From contig NZ_WMBA01000040.1 in assembly GCF_009707865.1 (NCBI RefSeq), positions 1 to 64,000 on the forward strand: a DNA stretch of 64,000 nt, given 5' to 3'. The position numbers and the translations under genes are program-made. The notes beneath the pieces are model-generated. The model was not told the origin of the DNA and made no database searches. It was given only the letters and a program-made list of their open reading frames with translations. This document shows, one piece after another, positions 9,262 through 17,924 of this stretch. The DNA comes from Amycolatopsis pithecellobii (lineage in GTDB: Bacteria; Actinomycetota; Actinomycetes; Mycobacteriales; Pseudonocardiaceae). Numbering within the stretch: the stretch's first letter is position 1; each line of letters starts with the position of its first letter.

Positions 9262-9558
9262 TCAGGCTGCGGTGACGCGGGTCCCGCACGTCACGCGTGT
9301 CCCGCGGGTGACCCTGGTGCCGCGCGTGACCCGGGTACCTGCAGTGACCCTGGTCCCCGGCGTGACCCGGTTGCCCCGCGTGACCCGTGTACCCGCCGTG
9401 ACCCTCGTGCCCCGCGTCACCCGGTTGCCCCTGGTGACCCGCGTACCCGCGGTAACCCTCGTCCCACGGGTGACCCTCGTACCCTGGCACTCAAGCAAGT
9501 CGATCAGTGACAGAACGTGGTCGGCGTTGGGCTGAGCGAGGGTAAGCGCGAGGTTCAT
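9262..9558 (-). CDS. Small protein of twelve GTRVT hexapeptide repeats
   Basis: A 98-residue protein with a strong ribosome site (GGAGG, 7 nt before ATG), which makes this frame the credible one among several open frames here. Residues 1-24 (MNLALTLAQPNADHVLSLID then LLEC) form an amphipathic, leader-like helix. Residues 25-96 are twelve perfect or near-perfect hexads of the form xGTRVT or xGNRVT, with x = R, A, Q, P or C, followed by AA. The period and the V/T spacing fit a left-handed beta-helix hexapeptide pattern (small aliphatic at i, T at i+4). Multi-core peptide precursors also have leader-plus-repeat form, but no modifying enzyme is adjacent. Function unknown. The next upstream genes are divergent respiratory accessory genes. 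Confidence 0.7.
   Translation of the reverse strand: MNLALTLAQPNADHVLSLIDLLECQGTRVTRGTRVTAGTRVTRGNRVTRGTRVTAGTRVTRGNRVTPGTRVTAGTRVTRGTRVTRGTRVTCGTRVTAA
9271..9486 (-). repeat. Tandem 18-bp repeats, 12 copies
   Basis: Each 18-bp unit encodes one xGTRVT hexad. Copies differ mainly at third positions, so the protein repeat is better kept than the DNA repeat, which is what selection on a translated product would give. The unit contains a GTNACC core and no spacers, which excludes a CRISPR array. Confidence 0.9.
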
Positions 9559-9822
9559 GATGTGTCCTCCGGGGACCCAGTGCGTTACTTGGCGGGTAAG
9601 GGAGCGGGGCGCAAGGCCCGTACAGGTGAAAAACTACGAGGATTTCACCCCCGGGACAAGCCAATAGCGTTCGGTGCGGCCGGCCGTACGGTGCGTTGCC
9701 ACCTTTCGCGGAAGGGCCATTCGGCCCTACGCGTGAACCGAATATCGCCACACGGCCGACCTTGGGCCGCCCAAGGTGGATGGTCCGGCTGAGGCCGGTG
9801 GCCCATCGGTTAAGGTGCTGAC
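9559..9822. other. Divergent intergenic region with two inverted repeats
   Basis: Separates the repeat-protein gene from the ctaJ-like gene. Two inverted repeats are visible: GGTGAAA/TTTCACC at 9625-9649, and ACCTTGGG-ccg-CCCAAGGT at 9759-9777. The first lies 67-91 nt before the repeat-protein start, a reasonable promoter or operator position; the second lies 46 bp before the ctaJ-like start. No convincing sigma-factor box could be assigned. Confidence 0.4.
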
Positions 9823-10062
9823 GTGAGCATCGTCCAGACGATTCTGATCTTCGCGTTGATCCCGGGGGTCATCTACGGCATCGTCGCGCTGTTGACGCTG
9901 CGGTCGAAGTTCGCCGCGACCCCGCGCTACCGGCCGGGACAGCCGTGGGAGTACCCGCCGATCTGGTGGAGCGCCAACCCCGAAGGCGTCGGTACGCATC
10001 GGCAGGTGAACCCCGGCGAGGCGTCGGGGACGGCAGTGGGAGGTGCCCGTGGCAGCTGGTGA
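9823..10062 (+). CDS. ctaJ: CtaJ-like small subunit of aa3 cytochrome oxidase
   Basis: A 79-residue protein with one N-terminal membrane helix (IVQTILIFALIPGVIYGIVA, residues 3-22) and a cytoplasmic or surface tail rich in P, W and Y (RPGQPWEYPPIWWSANPEG). The tail and the gene order (small membrane protein, then a ~166-residue protein, then pepN) match the mycobacterial pair found in the III2-IV2 respiratory supercomplex (CtaJ and PRSAF1). The GTG start follows AAGGTG. The name rests on remembered synteny and tail resemblance. Confidence 0.7.
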   Translation: MSIVQTILIFALIPGVIYGIVALLTLRSKFAATPRYRPGQPWEYPPIWWSANPEGVGTHRQVNPGEASGTAVGGARGSW

Positions 10063-10543
10063 ACTGGTCGGAGAGAGCCCGGCTGAAGTCGCCGCACCGG
10101 AGCCGGAGTTCGGCGTGGGCGTGCTGTCCACCGGGCGCCGCTCGGTGGCCAAGATGTACGAGCCCGCCGCGCCGGCCACGCCGTTCAGCGTGCAGCAGCT
10201 CGCCCGTCTCGACGAGGCCCTCACGCTCGCGAGCCGGGAGACGGGTCTCGATTTCAGCGTGTACCTCGGCGAGCTGGGCGGTGACGACACGCGCGTCGCG
10301 GCCGAGCGGTTGCACGCCTCGATCGGCGAGGCCGCAGCCAACGCGGTGCTGATCGCGGTCTCACCCGGCGAGCGGGTGGTCGAGATCGTCACCGGCGCGG
10401 ACGCGTTCCTGCGGCTGCCCGACCGCGCCGCGAAGCTCGCGGTGATGAGCATGGTCGCTTCGTTCAAGGAGGGCGACCTCGTCGGCGGCCTCGTCTCCGG
10501 CCTGCGCATGCTCGCCGACCAGGCCGGGCACGCCCCGGCCTGA
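10049..10543 (+). CDS. DUF5130/TPM-like protein (PRSAF1-like, Rv2468c-like)
   Basis: A ~164-residue protein with no signal peptide or strong membrane helix. The body FSVYLGELGGDDTRVAAERL...VEIVTGADAFLRLPDRAAKLAVMSMV resembles the TPM-domain-like DUF5130 family, whose mycobacterial member associates with the respiratory supercomplex. The second GTG is chosen because GGGAGG lies 5 nt before it; a GTG two codons earlier is possible. It overlaps the ctaJ-like gene, so the two are translationally coupled. It ends just before a bidirectional terminator facing pepN. Confidence 0.75.
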   Translation: MAAGELVGESPAEVAAPEPEFGVGVLSTGRRSVAKMYEPAAPATPFSVQQLARLDEALTLASRETGLDFSVYLGELGGDDTRVAAERLHASIGEAAANAVLIAVSPGERVVEIVTGADAFLRLPDRAAKLAVMSMVASFKEGDLVGGLVSGLRMLADQAGHAPA

Positions 10544-10556
10544 CCCACTGGCACCG

Positions 10557-10592
10557 CATCAGCCGGCCTCCCGCGCGGGAGGCCGGCTGATG
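10557..10592. terminator. Bidirectional terminator between convergent genes
   Basis: A perfect 36-bp palindrome (arms begin CATCAGCCGGCCTCCC) lies 13 bp after the DUF5130 gene and 3 bp before the pepN stop codon. Its position and perfect symmetry fit a two-way intrinsic terminator. Confidence 0.8.
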
Positions 10593-10595
10593 TCG

Positions 10596-13160
10596 TTACC
10601 GGCTCTCGTCGAACTCGCGGGCGGCGAGCGCGCGGACGATCCCCGCGCGCCCTTCCGACACCAGTCGCCGCAACGCGGCAGGACGCTCCTCGGCGAGCCA
10701 CACATCCGCGGCGTCCACAGTGGACTGATCAACGGCCCACGCCGGGAACAACCCGACCACCACCGGCTGTGCCCGCTCGCTGGACCGCCGCTGCCACACC
10801 TCGTCGATCACGTCGAAGTACGTCGCGACATAGCCGCTCAGCAGGTTTTTCTGGCCAGGATGTGAGAAACCACCGATGATCGCGTTGCTGATCGCGTTGG
10901 GCAGCTCGTCGTCGTAGACCGCGCGCCGCCACGCCTCCGCCTTGCCTTCCGCGCTCGGCCGCAGCGCCCGCGCGTGCTCGGCACGCCGCCTGCCCGTCGC
11001 GGTGTCGTCACGGGCCAGCTCGACGTCGATCTCAGCATCGCCGGTTTTTCCGTGTGCCACCAAGGCATTCAGCAGCCGCCACCGCAGGTCAGCGTCCACG
11101 GTCAGGCCCGGCAGCGGAGCCGAACCGTCGAGCCACCCGGCGAGTACGGCGAGCTGTTCCTCGTCCAGCACCGAGCCGGCGAGCGAGTTGACGAACGCCA
11201 GCTGGTGATCCGACCCGGCCTCGGCCGCCCGCGCCAGCTCGAGCAGCCGTGCGGTGAAGTCCGGCCAGCCGCGTTCGGTCGCCCACTCGCGCTCCGCGTA
11301 GGAGTTCAGCGCGGTCTGCGCCTGCAGCAGAAGTCGTTGCACCACACCGACTTCGGTCTCGGCGTGAATGCCGTGCGAAACGATCGCGACGAAATCGCGT
11401 GCCTTGAGCTCGGCCTCCCGCGTCATCTCCCACGCGGCCGACCAGCACAGCGTGCGCGGCAACGGTTCGGTGATATCGGCGATCCGGTCGACCAGCGTGG
11501 TCAGCGAACCGGTGTCGAGCCGCATCGTGCAATACGTGAGGTCATCGTCGTTGACCAGCACGAGTTTCCCCGCCGGAGCGCCGATCAGGTCGGGCACCTC
11601 GGTGACCTCGCCCTCGACGTCCAGCTCGACCCGCTGCACCCGCACCAACTTGCCGTTGACGTCGTCGTAGACGCCGACCGCGATGCGATGCGTGCGCAGC
11701 TCGCCCGCGCCCGGCTTGGCGCCGGTCTGCACGACGGCGAACGACGTGAACCGGCCCTCACCATCGGTGTCGAAACGCGGCCGCAGCGAGTTCAGGCCGG
11801 TGGTTTCCAGCCACTGCGCGCTCCACCCCGACAGGTCCCGGCCCGAGGCCTGTTCCAGCGCGGCGAGCAGATCGGCCAAGGTGGCGTTGCCCCACGCGTG
11901 CTTGCCGAAGTACACCCGCAGGCCGGCGAGGAAGTTGTCCAGCCCGACGTAGGACACCAGCTGCTTGAGCACGCTCGCGCCCTTGGCGTAGGTGATGCCG
12001 TCGAAGTTCACCTCGACCGCCTGCAGGTCGACGATGTCGGCCGCGATCGGGTGCGTCGAAGGCAACTGGTCCTGCCGGTACGCCCAGGACTTCTCGATAT
12101 TCGCGAAGCTTGTCCACGCGTGCTCGTACTCGGTCGCCTCGGCCTGCGCCAGCACGCTCGCGAACGTCGCGAACGACTCGTTCAGCCACAGGTCGTCCCA
12201 CCAGCGCATGGTGACCAGGTCGCCGAACCACATGTGCGCCATCTCGTGCAGCAGCGTCTCGGCGCGGCGTTCGTAGGAGTAGCGGGTGACCCGGCTGCGG
12301 AACACGTAGTCCTCGAGGAACGTGACCGCGCCGGCGTTCTCCATCGCGCCCGCGTTGAACTCCGGCACGAACAACTGGTCGTACTTGGAGAACGGGTACG
12401 GCGTGGCGAAAGCCTTGTGGTAGAAGCCGAATCCCTGCTTTGTCTCGGTGAACAGCCGGTCGGCGTCCATGTGCTCGGCGAGCGACGCGCGGCAGTAGAT
12501 GCCCAGCGGGATCGTGCCGTGCTCGTCGGTGTACTGATCGTGCCATTCGGCGTACGGACCGGCGACCAGCGCGACCAGATACGTAGAAATGCGTTCCGAC
12601 GTCGCGAAAACGGTCTTCGTCGCGCCTTCCGGCGTCTTCTCGGTGGACTCGACTCTGGCGTTGGAGACGACCTTCCAGTCGCTCGGCGCGATCACGGTCA
12701 GCCGGTACACCGATTTCAGGTCGGGCTGGTCGAAACAGGCGAACATGCGCTTGGCGTCCGCGGTCTCGAACTGGGTGTAGAGGTAGACCGCGTCGTCCAC
12801 CGGGTCGACGAACCGGTGCAGGCCTTCGCCGGTGTTCATGTACCGGCAGTCGGCGCGCACGACGAGTTCGTTGGCCGGGGCCAGTTCCGGCAGTGCGACT
12901 CCGTCGTCCTCGACATAGCCGGACACGTCGAGTTCGCGGCCGTTGAGCGTCGCGGCCCGCACCCGAGCGGCCACGATGTCGACCCACGAGCCGGCACCGG
13001 GGCGCGCACTGGCGAACCGGATCGTGGTGGTCGAGTCGAACGTCTTCTCCCCGGGCGCACCGTTTCCGTCGGTGAGATCGAGGAGGATGTCGTAGGACTC
13101 GACTTCCAGCAGCTCCGCGCGCGCTTTGGCTTGGTCACGGGTCAGGTTAGGGGCGGGCAC
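10596..13160 (-). CDS. pepN: Aminopeptidase N (M1 family zinc peptidase)
   Basis: Cytoplasmic zinc aminopeptidase removing N-terminal residues from peptides. The M1 exopeptidase motif GAMENAGAV lies near residue 272, and the zinc site [17 protein letters not shown] with the downstream glutamate of [10 protein letters not shown] lies near 300-325. At ~854 residues it matches actinobacterial PepN, including the ERAP1-like C-terminal helical domain. The start used is the second of two adjacent GTG codons, preceded by GAGG and giving the usual N-terminus [10 protein letters not shown]; the first GTG adds two residues. Probably monocistronic and divergent from the Rv2466c-like gene. Confidence 0.96.
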   Translation of the reverse strand: MPAPNLTRDQAKARAELLEVESYDILLDLTDGNGAPGEKTFDSTTTIRFASARPGAGSWVDIVAARVRAATLNGRELDVSGYVEDDGVALPELAPANELVVRADCRYMNTGEGLHRFVDPVDDAVYLYTQFETADAKRMFACFDQPDLKSVYRLTVIAPSDWKVVSNARVESTEKTPEGATKTVFATSERISTYLVALVAGPYAEWHDQYTDEHGTIPLGIYCRASLAEHMDADRLFTETKQGFGFYHKAFATPYPFSKYDQLFVPEFNAGAMENAGAVTFLEDYVFRSRVTRYSYERRAETLLHEMAHMWFGDLVTMRWWDDLWLNESFATFASVLAQAEATEYEHAWTSFANIEKSWAYRQDQLPSTHPIAADIVDLQAVEVNFDGITYAKGASVLKQLVSYVGLDNFLAGLRVYFGKHAWGNATLADLLAALEQASGRDLSGWSAQWLETTGLNSLRPRFDTDGEGRFTSFAVVQTGAKPGAGELRTHRIAVGVYDDVNGKLVRVQRVELDVEGEVTEVPDLIGAPAGKLVLVNDDDLTYCTMRLDTGSLTTLVDRIADITEPLPRTLCWSAAWEMTREAELKARDFVAIVSHGIHAETEVGVVQRLLLQAQTALNSYAEREWATERGWPDFTARLLELARAAEAGSDHQLAFVNSLAGSVLDEEQLAVLAGWLDGSAPLPGLTVDADLRWRLLNALVAHGKTGDAEIDVELARDDTATGRRRAEHARALRPSAEGKAEAWRRAVYDDELPNAISNAIIGGFSHPGQKNLLSGYVATYFDVIDEVWQRRSSERAQPVVVGLFPAWAVDQSTVDAADVWLAEERPAALRRLVSEGRAGIVRALAAREFDESR

Positions 13161-13288
13161 AGGCACCTCGTAGCACTAGCGATGGGCAGTTGGATCTGTC
13201 TTGCTATCCAATCACGGATGACCGGGGGAACAAGCGGAATGCGCAAGCTGTTGGCGTGGGTGACGATGGCTCACAAGGGAGGACTGCC

Positions 13289-13897
13289 ATGCCTGATCGC
13301 GCGCGTGTCGACTTCTACTTCGATCCGGTCTGCCCGTTCGCGTGGATTACGTCGCGCTGGATCCTGGAAGTCGAACAACATCGCGATCTCGATCTGCGGT
13401 TCAAGGTGATGAGTCTCGCGGTGCTCAACTCCGGCCGTGACCTGCCCGAGGAGTACCAAGAGATGATGAAGAAGGCGTGGGGTCCGGTGCGGGTCGCGAC
13501 CGCGCTCGCCCAGTCGAAGGACCAGGGCGTGTTGCGTGACTTCTACACCGAATTCGGTACGCGCTACCACAATCAGGCGAACAAGGACATTCCCACGGTT
13601 CTCAAGCAGACCCTCGAAGCGGTCGGCGCGTCGGCGGATCTGGCGGCTGCCGCCGAGTCCACCGAATACGACGAGGCGTTGAAGAAGAGCCACCACGAGG
13701 GCATGGACCCGGTCGGGATGGACGTCGGCACGCCGACGATCCACGTCAACGGGGTCGCGTTCTTCGGCCCGGTGCTGAGCTCGATCCCGCGTGGCGAGGA
13801 CGCGCTGAAACTGTTCGACGGCACCGTGGCGCTGGCTTCGTACCCGGACTTCTTCGAGTTGAAGCGGACCAGGACCGGCGAGCTCAACTTCGAGTGA
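13289..13897 (+). CDS. DsbA-fold oxidoreductase, Rv2466c (mycothiol nitroreductase) family
   Basis: A 202-residue thioredoxin/DsbA-fold protein. Mycobacterial Rv2466c (CPWC active site, as I recall it) is a mycothiol-linked reductase that activates a nitro prodrug. Here the site reads DPVCPFAW: the first cysteine (C15) is kept and the second is alanine, so the protein is a monothiol form. Other hallmarks are present: [30 protein letters not shown] and the cis-proline region, and the C-terminus [15 protein letters not shown]. Start: ATG with GGGAGG 6 nt upstream. It overlaps the convergent metallo-hydrolase gene by 14 bp. Confidence 0.88.
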   Translation: MPDRARVDFYFDPVCPFAWITSRWILEVEQHRDLDLRFKVMSLAVLNSGRDLPEEYQEMMKKAWGPVRVATALAQSKDQGVLRDFYTEFGTRYHNQANKDIPTVLKQTLEAVGASADLAAAAESTEYDEALKKSHHEGMDPVGMDVGTPTIHVNGVAFFGPVLSSIPRGEDALKLFDGTVALASYPDFFELKRTRTGELNFE

Positions 13898-14546
13898 CCT
13901 GTTGACGCCGCACGAACGCGGCGTCAACAGGTTCGCCGTGCCCCGGCACGACGGTGCCGGGGTGCAAGGCGAGCAGCTCGTCGATCGCGGACGGCCAATC
14001 CGCGGGGTACCCGATCTCCGGTGGCGCGCCCTGCTCGACGAGGTCACCGGCGAACAACACGCCCGCGTCGGGCACGTGGACGGCGACGTCGTGGTCGGTG
14101 TGACCGCGCCCGGGGTGCAGCAGCGTCACCTTGCGGCCGCCGAGGTCCAGGGTGACTTCGGCGGTGAACAGGTGACTCGGGGGCACCAGTTCGGCCTCTT
14201 CGAGCAACCGGGCGAGTTCGTGTTTGTGTTCGCGGCGAAAGGTTTCCACCCAGGTTTCGCGATCGGCGCCCATCGCGGCCCGGCATCGCTCGTGCGCCCA
14301 CACCGGGCACGGCAGGAACGGCTTCGTGCCGAAGTGATGATCGAAGTGGGCGTGCGTGAGCACGACGAGCCACGGCACGGTCGTGATTTCCCGGATGGCC
14401 GCGGCGAACTCCGCGCCCTGGACCTCGTCGCCGCCGGTGTCCACGACGAGACACCGTTCGGCGCCCACGACAAGGCCGAGCGTCTGGTCGAGGTGGGTGT
14501 AGCGCCGGGCGTACACGCCTTCGCCGAGCTCGGTCCATCGCGCCAT
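13884..14546 (-). CDS. Metallo-beta-lactamase-fold hydrolase
   Basis: A 220-residue MBL-superfamily hydrolase with the binuclear metal motif [10 protein letters not shown] (HxHxDH) near residue 90, [10 protein letters not shown] near 150, the bridging-aspartate segment [11 protein letters not shown] and the last ligand region VVPGHGEPV. It resembles the general glyoxalase II-like or quorum-lactonase-like subgroup; the substrate is unknown. The ATG chosen ([18 protein letters not shown]) is where similarity should begin, although its ribosome site is weak. It is divergent from rpiB with about 45 bp between. Confidence 0.86.
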   Translation of the reverse strand: MARWTELGEGVYARRYTHLDQTLGLVVGAERCLVVDTGGDEVQGAEFAAAIREITTVPWLVVLTHAHFDHHFGTKPFLPCPVWAHERCRAAMGADRETWVETFRREHKHELARLLEEAELVPPSHLFTAEVTLDLGGRKVTLLHPGRGHTDHDVAVHVPDAGVLFAGDLVEQGAPPEIGYPADWPSAIDELLALHPGTVVPGHGEPVDAAFVRRQQVTRS

Positions 14547-14591
14547 ACCCAGAGCATGCCCCTGCCTGAGCGGGATGGCAGACTCCAGCCC

Positions 14592-15062
14592 GTGCGTGTC
14601 TACTTGGGATCCGACCATGCCGGTTTCGAGCTGAAGAACCACCTCGTGGCCCACCTCAAGGGCCAGGGGCACGAGGTCACCGACATCGGGCCGTTCGTCT
14701 ACGACGCGGCCGACGACTACCCGGCGTTCTGCGTCGAGACCGCGCGGCGGGTCGTCGCCGACGAGGGCAGCCTCGGCATCGTCATCGGCGGCTCCGGCAA
14801 CGGCGAGCAGATCGCGGCGAACAAGGTGCCCGGTGCCCGCGCGGCGCTGGCCTGGAAGCCGGAGATCGCGCAGCTGGCCCGTGAACACAACCACGCCCAG
14901 CTGATCGGGATCGGCGCGCGGATGCACTCGACCGAGGAGGCGACGGCCATCGTGGAAACCTTCCTCGCCACCCCGCCGTCACCGGAAGAACGGCACGCCC
15001 GCCGGATCCAGCAGCTGCTGGACTACGAGCGCACCGGCACCCCGCCCGCGTTGCCTGCCTGA
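14592..15062 (+). CDS. rpiB: Ribose-5-phosphate isomerase B
   Basis: Interconverts ribose-5-phosphate and ribulose-5-phosphate in the pentose phosphate pathway. The N-terminus MRVYLGSDHAGFELK and the phosphate/active-site loop GGSGNGEQIAANKVPGARAA identify RpiB; the glutamate in SGNGEQ is the catalytic base in the actinobacterial form, which lacks the cysteine of the E. coli enzyme. The GTG start gives 156 residues; an ATG 36 nt upstream would add MPLPERDGRLQP, and neither has a clear ribosome site. Its stop codon overlaps the nei2 start (TGATG). Confidence 0.93.
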   Translation: MRVYLGSDHAGFELKNHLVAHLKGQGHEVTDIGPFVYDAADDYPAFCVETARRVVADEGSLGIVIGGSGNGEQIAANKVPGARAALAWKPEIAQLAREHNHAQLIGIGARMHSTEEATAIVETFLATPPSPEERHARRIQQLLDYERTGTPPALPA

Positions 15063-15865
15063 TGCCCGAAGGTCACACGCTTCACCGGCTGGCTCGGTTA
15101 CATCAGCGCCGCTATGCGGGCAAGCCGGTGGAAGTGGCCAGCCCGCAAGGGAAGTTCACCGATGCGTCCACTGTGGACGCATCGGTGCTGACCGGGGCCG
15201 AGGCGTACGGCAAACATCTTTTCCACCATTATCCGTCGGCCACCGTGCACATCCATCTCGGGCTGTACGGGACGTTCACCGAGGGAAAGCTGCCGGCGCC
15301 GCCGCCGGTGGGGCAGGTCCGGCTGCGCCTGATCGGCAGTACACATTGGACGGACCTGCGGGGCCCGAACCGTTGTGAGCTCCTGACTCCGGACCAGGTC
15401 GACGCCATCAAGGCGAGGCTGGGTCAGGACCCACTACGCCGCGACGCCAAGCCGGACGCGGCGTTCGAGCGGATCTCGTCGTCGCGGACGTCGATCGCCG
15501 CGCTGCTGATGGACCAGACGGTCGTCGCGGGTGTCGGCAACGTTTACCGGGCGGAGTTGTTGTTCCGCCACGGAGTCGCCCCCATGTTGCCGGGCCGGTC
15601 GCTGGATCCGGTGCTGTGGAAGGAAATGTGGGCCGACCTGGTGACGTTGATGCGCTACGGCGTGCGCACCGGGCAAATCGACACGGTCGCCGACGGGCAC
15701 CTGCCGGAGGTCACCGGCCGTGCCCCGCGCCAGGACCGGCACGGCGGCGAGGTGTACGTGTACCGCCGCGCCGGTCAGCCATGTCTGGTCTGCGGCACGC
15801 CTGTCGCGCATCAGGAACTCGCAGGGCGCAACCTCTACTGGTGCCCGGTCTGCCAGCCCGCTTAG
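15062..15865 (+). CDS. nei2: Fpg/Nei-family DNA glycosylase (Nei2-like)
   Basis: Bifunctional DNA glycosylase/AP lyase for oxidised bases in base-excision repair. It begins MPEGHTLHRLAR: after Met removal Pro is the catalytic nucleophile, followed by Glu. The helix-two-turn-helix MDQTVVAGVGNVYRAE is present in the middle, and the last 30 residues form a four-cysteine zinc finger (PCLVCG ... LYWCPVCQ). 267 residues is the usual length. Translationally coupled to rpiB, as in mycobacteria (Rv2465c-Rv2464c). Confidence 0.94.
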   Translation: MPEGHTLHRLARLHQRRYAGKPVEVASPQGKFTDASTVDASVLTGAEAYGKHLFHHYPSATVHIHLGLYGTFTEGKLPAPPPVGQVRLRLIGSTHWTDLRGPNRCELLTPDQVDAIKARLGQDPLRRDAKPDAAFERISSSRTSIAALLMDQTVVAGVGNVYRAELLFRHGVAPMLPGRSLDPVLWKEMWADLVTLMRYGVRTGQIDTVADGHLPEVTGRAPRQDRHGGEVYVYRRAGQPCLVCGTPVAHQELAGRNLYWCPVCQPA

Positions 15866-15869
15866 GCGC

Positions 15870-16646
15870 TCAGAAGTCGAAGCCCCCGCCGCCGAAATCG
15901 CCGCCGCCGAAGTCGCCGAAGTCGCCGCCGCCGGGGTCGCCACCGTCGTTACCACCGTCGAAGCCGTCACCGCCGGCGTCGCCCATCGCGTCCTGCTGGC
16001 CGGCGTCGTACCCGGACTCCCAGGCTGACGCGCTCGCGATCCCGCTCATCCCGGAGAACATGGAGCTGAACAGCAGCGCCGAACCCAGTCCCCACGCGCC
16101 GGCGACCAGCGCGGGCTTCCACCACGGCTCGCTGTACCAGCCCTGGGGAACGGGACGCCCCGCGACGCGGCCGCCGGGGTAGTAGTAGGGCGTGTTCGAG
16201 CCGGGGTCGGGGGAGGCCTCGTAGCTCTGGCCTTCGACGTCGACCTTGCGATGCTCGGTGACTTTGCCCGCGCGCTCGCGCTCGAGTTCCTCCGGCAGCT
16301 TCGGGCCGGGGTCGATCCCCATGGCGGTGCGCGCCGCGCGGACGTAGTAGAGCCCCTCGAGCGCGGTTTCCTTCACCAGCTTGGCCTGCTCGCCCGTGCG
16401 CGCCTGGTCGAGCTGCGAGCCCGCGGCGTTGTAGCGCTCGGAGGCGTCGGCCAGCGCCTGCTGCGAGGCGAGGTCGGTGCCGGTGAGGTTGAGCACCTGC
16501 CCGCCGAGCCGCTCGACCAGGCGGCGCGCGTCGGCTTTCGCGTCCTCCAGTTCGCGCTGCCGTCTCTGCGTCTGTGACTTGGCGAAAAACGCCACGCCAC
16601 CGATGATGATCAGGAGGAGCACGATCAACGTGATCGCGGTGCCCAT
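15870..16646 (-). CDS. DUF1542-like membrane protein with Gly-rich tail
   Basis: 258 residues: an N-terminal membrane helix (residues 4-21), a charged coiled-coil-like segment (QTQRRQRELEDAKADARRLV onward to ~130), a second hydrophobic segment (near 180-205, with the SALLFSSMFSGMSGIASA run) and a Gly/Asp-rich tail of GGGDFG-type repeats ending FDF. Start ATG with GGGAG 7 nt upstream. Function unknown. The Gly-rich tail resembles surface or secreted actinobacterial proteins, but no export signal other than the helix is seen. It converges on nei2 with a 4-bp gap. Confidence 0.8.
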   Translation of the reverse strand: MGTAITLIVLLLIIIGGVAFFAKSQTQRRQRELEDAKADARRLVERLGGQVLNLTGTDLASQQALADASERYNAAGSQLDQARTGEQAKLVKETALEGLYYVRAARTAMGIDPGPKLPEELERERAGKVTEHRKVDVEGQSYEASPDPGSNTPYYYPGGRVAGRPVPQGWYSEPWWKPALVAGAWGLGSALLFSSMFSGMSGIASASAWESGYDAGQQDAMGDAGGDGFDGGNDGGDPGGGDFGDFGGGDFGGGGFDF

Positions 16647-16726
16647 CGGTTTACTCCCACGAGTTCTGGTGTGTTGAACCGGACAACGCGGACACTACGC
16701 GGAGAGTTCCCGGAGCATGTGCCGGC

Positions 16727-17206
16727 TCAGCCCGCGTAGGCCTTCTCGAGCTCGGCGATGTCGAGCTTCTTCATCTTGTACATCGCCTGGGTGGTGCGCT
16801 CGGCTTTGACCGGGTCGGGGTCGCTGATCAGCGCGATGGCCTTGGTGGGTACGACCTGCCAGGAAACGCCGAACTTGTCCTTGAGCCAGCCGCACGGCCC
16901 TTCCTCGCCGCCGTCCGCGCTGAGACGTTCCCAGTAGTAGTCGACTTCGGCCTGGTCGGCGCAGGGGATCTGGAACGAGATGGCTTCGTTGAACTTGAAC
17001 TGGGGCCCGCCGTTCAGCGCGATGAACTTCTGCCCGTTGAGCTCGAATTCGATCACCATGACAGAGCCGGGCGTCCCGGGGCCGGCGTCGTTGTACCGGC
17101 CGATCCGGCCGATCTTGGAGTCGGTGAACACGCTCGCGTAGAAGTTCACGGCCCCCTCCCCGTTGCCGTCGAACCACAGGCAGGTCGTGAGCGGTGCGCT
17201 GGTCAT
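16727..17206 (-). CDS. VOC-superfamily protein (PhnB/glyoxalase-like)
   Basis: A 159-residue protein of the PhnB-like, so-called 3-demethylubiquinone-9 methyltransferase-like branch of the glyoxalase/bleomycin-resistance superfamily. Typical elements are LTTCLWFDGNGEGAVNFYAS, KFIALNGGPQFKFNEAISF and PCGWLKDKFGVSWQVVP. The catalytic role is unknown; many members bind small ligands or metals. Start ATG with GGAGG five nt upstream. Monocistronic on spacing. Confidence 0.85.
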   Translation of the reverse strand: MTSAPLTTCLWFDGNGEGAVNFYASVFTDSKIGRIGRYNDAGPGTPGSVMVIEFELNGQKFIALNGGPQFKFNEAISFQIPCADQAEVDYYWERLSADGGEEGPCGWLKDKFGVSWQVVPTKAIALISDPDPVKAERTTQAMYKMKKLDIAELEKAYAG

Positions 17207-17290
17207 AGGTCCTCCTCGTAGTTGTCGGTGACATCAAGGTGGACCCGCGCGCTGCGGAAAACTCATCGGTCGTGCGCGGCGTGCCCGGGG

Positions 17291-17632
17291 TTAGCCCATA
17301 CTGTCGAGGGCGACGGAGAGCATGTAACCAGCACCAGCGGTGAAAACGAGATACGCACCGAAGGCGGCGACGGCAGCCTGACCGGCGCGGGTGAACAGGC
17401 GCGCCATTCCATAAACCACAGCGGCGACGATCACGCCCAACAAGGCCATCCACGCCGCAAAATACCAACCCAGCGCGAACGCAAGACCCGCCATTGCGGC
17501 GGCCAGTTTGGAATCCCGCCCACTCACGCGGCGGCGAATCAGCAGGAACACCACGCCGGCAGCGATCACACCGCCGACCATGGCAGGCACCACCAGGGCA
17601 ACCGAGTAAGGCATCTCACCGGTGTAAGGCAT
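17291..17632 (-). CDS. Small membrane protein, unknown
   Basis: 113 residues with about three membrane helices (VALVVPAMVGGVIAAGVVFL; AMAGLAFALGWYFAAWMALL with LGVIVAAVVYGMA; AAVAAFGAYLVFTAGAGY). The ATG with GGAGG directly upstream (MPYTGEMPYS) is preferred over a longer frame that would run into the AICE attachment site. It is the last chromosomal gene before attL. Confidence 0.65.
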   Translation of the reverse strand: MPYTGEMPYSVALVVPAMVGGVIAAGVVFLLIRRRVSGRDSKLAAAMAGLAFALGWYFAAWMALLGVIVAAVVYGMARLFTRAGQAAVAAFGAYLVFTAGAGYMLSVALDSMG

Positions 17633-17777
17633 CTCGCCTCCGTCACGTCCGATCTCGTCGAACACGCAGACGTACCGCGAGTCCCAAGGTTGCGCAGATG
17701 TGTTCAGGCGTGTCCGATCGTGCCCCCAGAGGGGCCCGTTGTATCGGATTGTGGGTCTGACCTGCGCCGCAGGGTGA

Positions 17778-17819
17778 GAGCGGGCGACGGGAATCGAACC
17801 CGCGTAGCCAGTTTGGAAG
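17778..17819. repeat. attL, 42-bp direct repeat of the tRNA-Gly 3' part
   Basis: Identical over 42 bp to the attR copy. Read on the minus strand it runs from the anticodon loop to the T-arm and acceptor end of tRNA-Gly, but the 5' half of the tRNA is absent, so this is the displaced chromosomal 3' end. Beyond the core it reads ...GCTCTC on the minus strand and lacks an encoded CCA, unlike the attR side. Confidence 0.95.
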
Positions 17820-17881
17820 GTTGCCGGATGATCGTGGATCACGCCGCTGACCTGCGTTTGCTGGGGTCCGGCGTGGCCTGT

Positions 17882-17924
17882 GTTGACCTTGGTTGACCGC
17901 CTCTAATGGCACGCTAATGGCACG
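17882..17924. repeat. Putative left arm sites for Int/Xis
   Basis: Two tandem 11-bp copies of CTAATGGCACG (17903-17924), preceded by two GTTGACC copies 10 bp apart (17882-17898). A matching pair of TAATGGCC repeats lies at the other end of the element at nearly the same distance from the core (84 and 75 bp), which is the layout expected of integrase arm sites. Confidence 0.55.

Noticed and set aside
9271-9486. CRISPR array
   Set aside because: The units are contiguous 18-mers without spacers and are coding; no cas gene is present in the window.
8390-9490. Collagen-like GxxG frame over the 18-bp repeats
   Set aside because: Eighteen-base repeats are open and repetitive in every frame. Only the xGTRVT frame has a ribosome site and a non-repeat N-terminus, so the collagen-like reading is taken as an artefact.
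17778-17850. A second tRNA gene at the left end of the element
   Set aside because: Only the 3' part matches tRNA-Gly; the sequence above 17819 does not form a D-arm or a 5' acceptor strand. It is attL.
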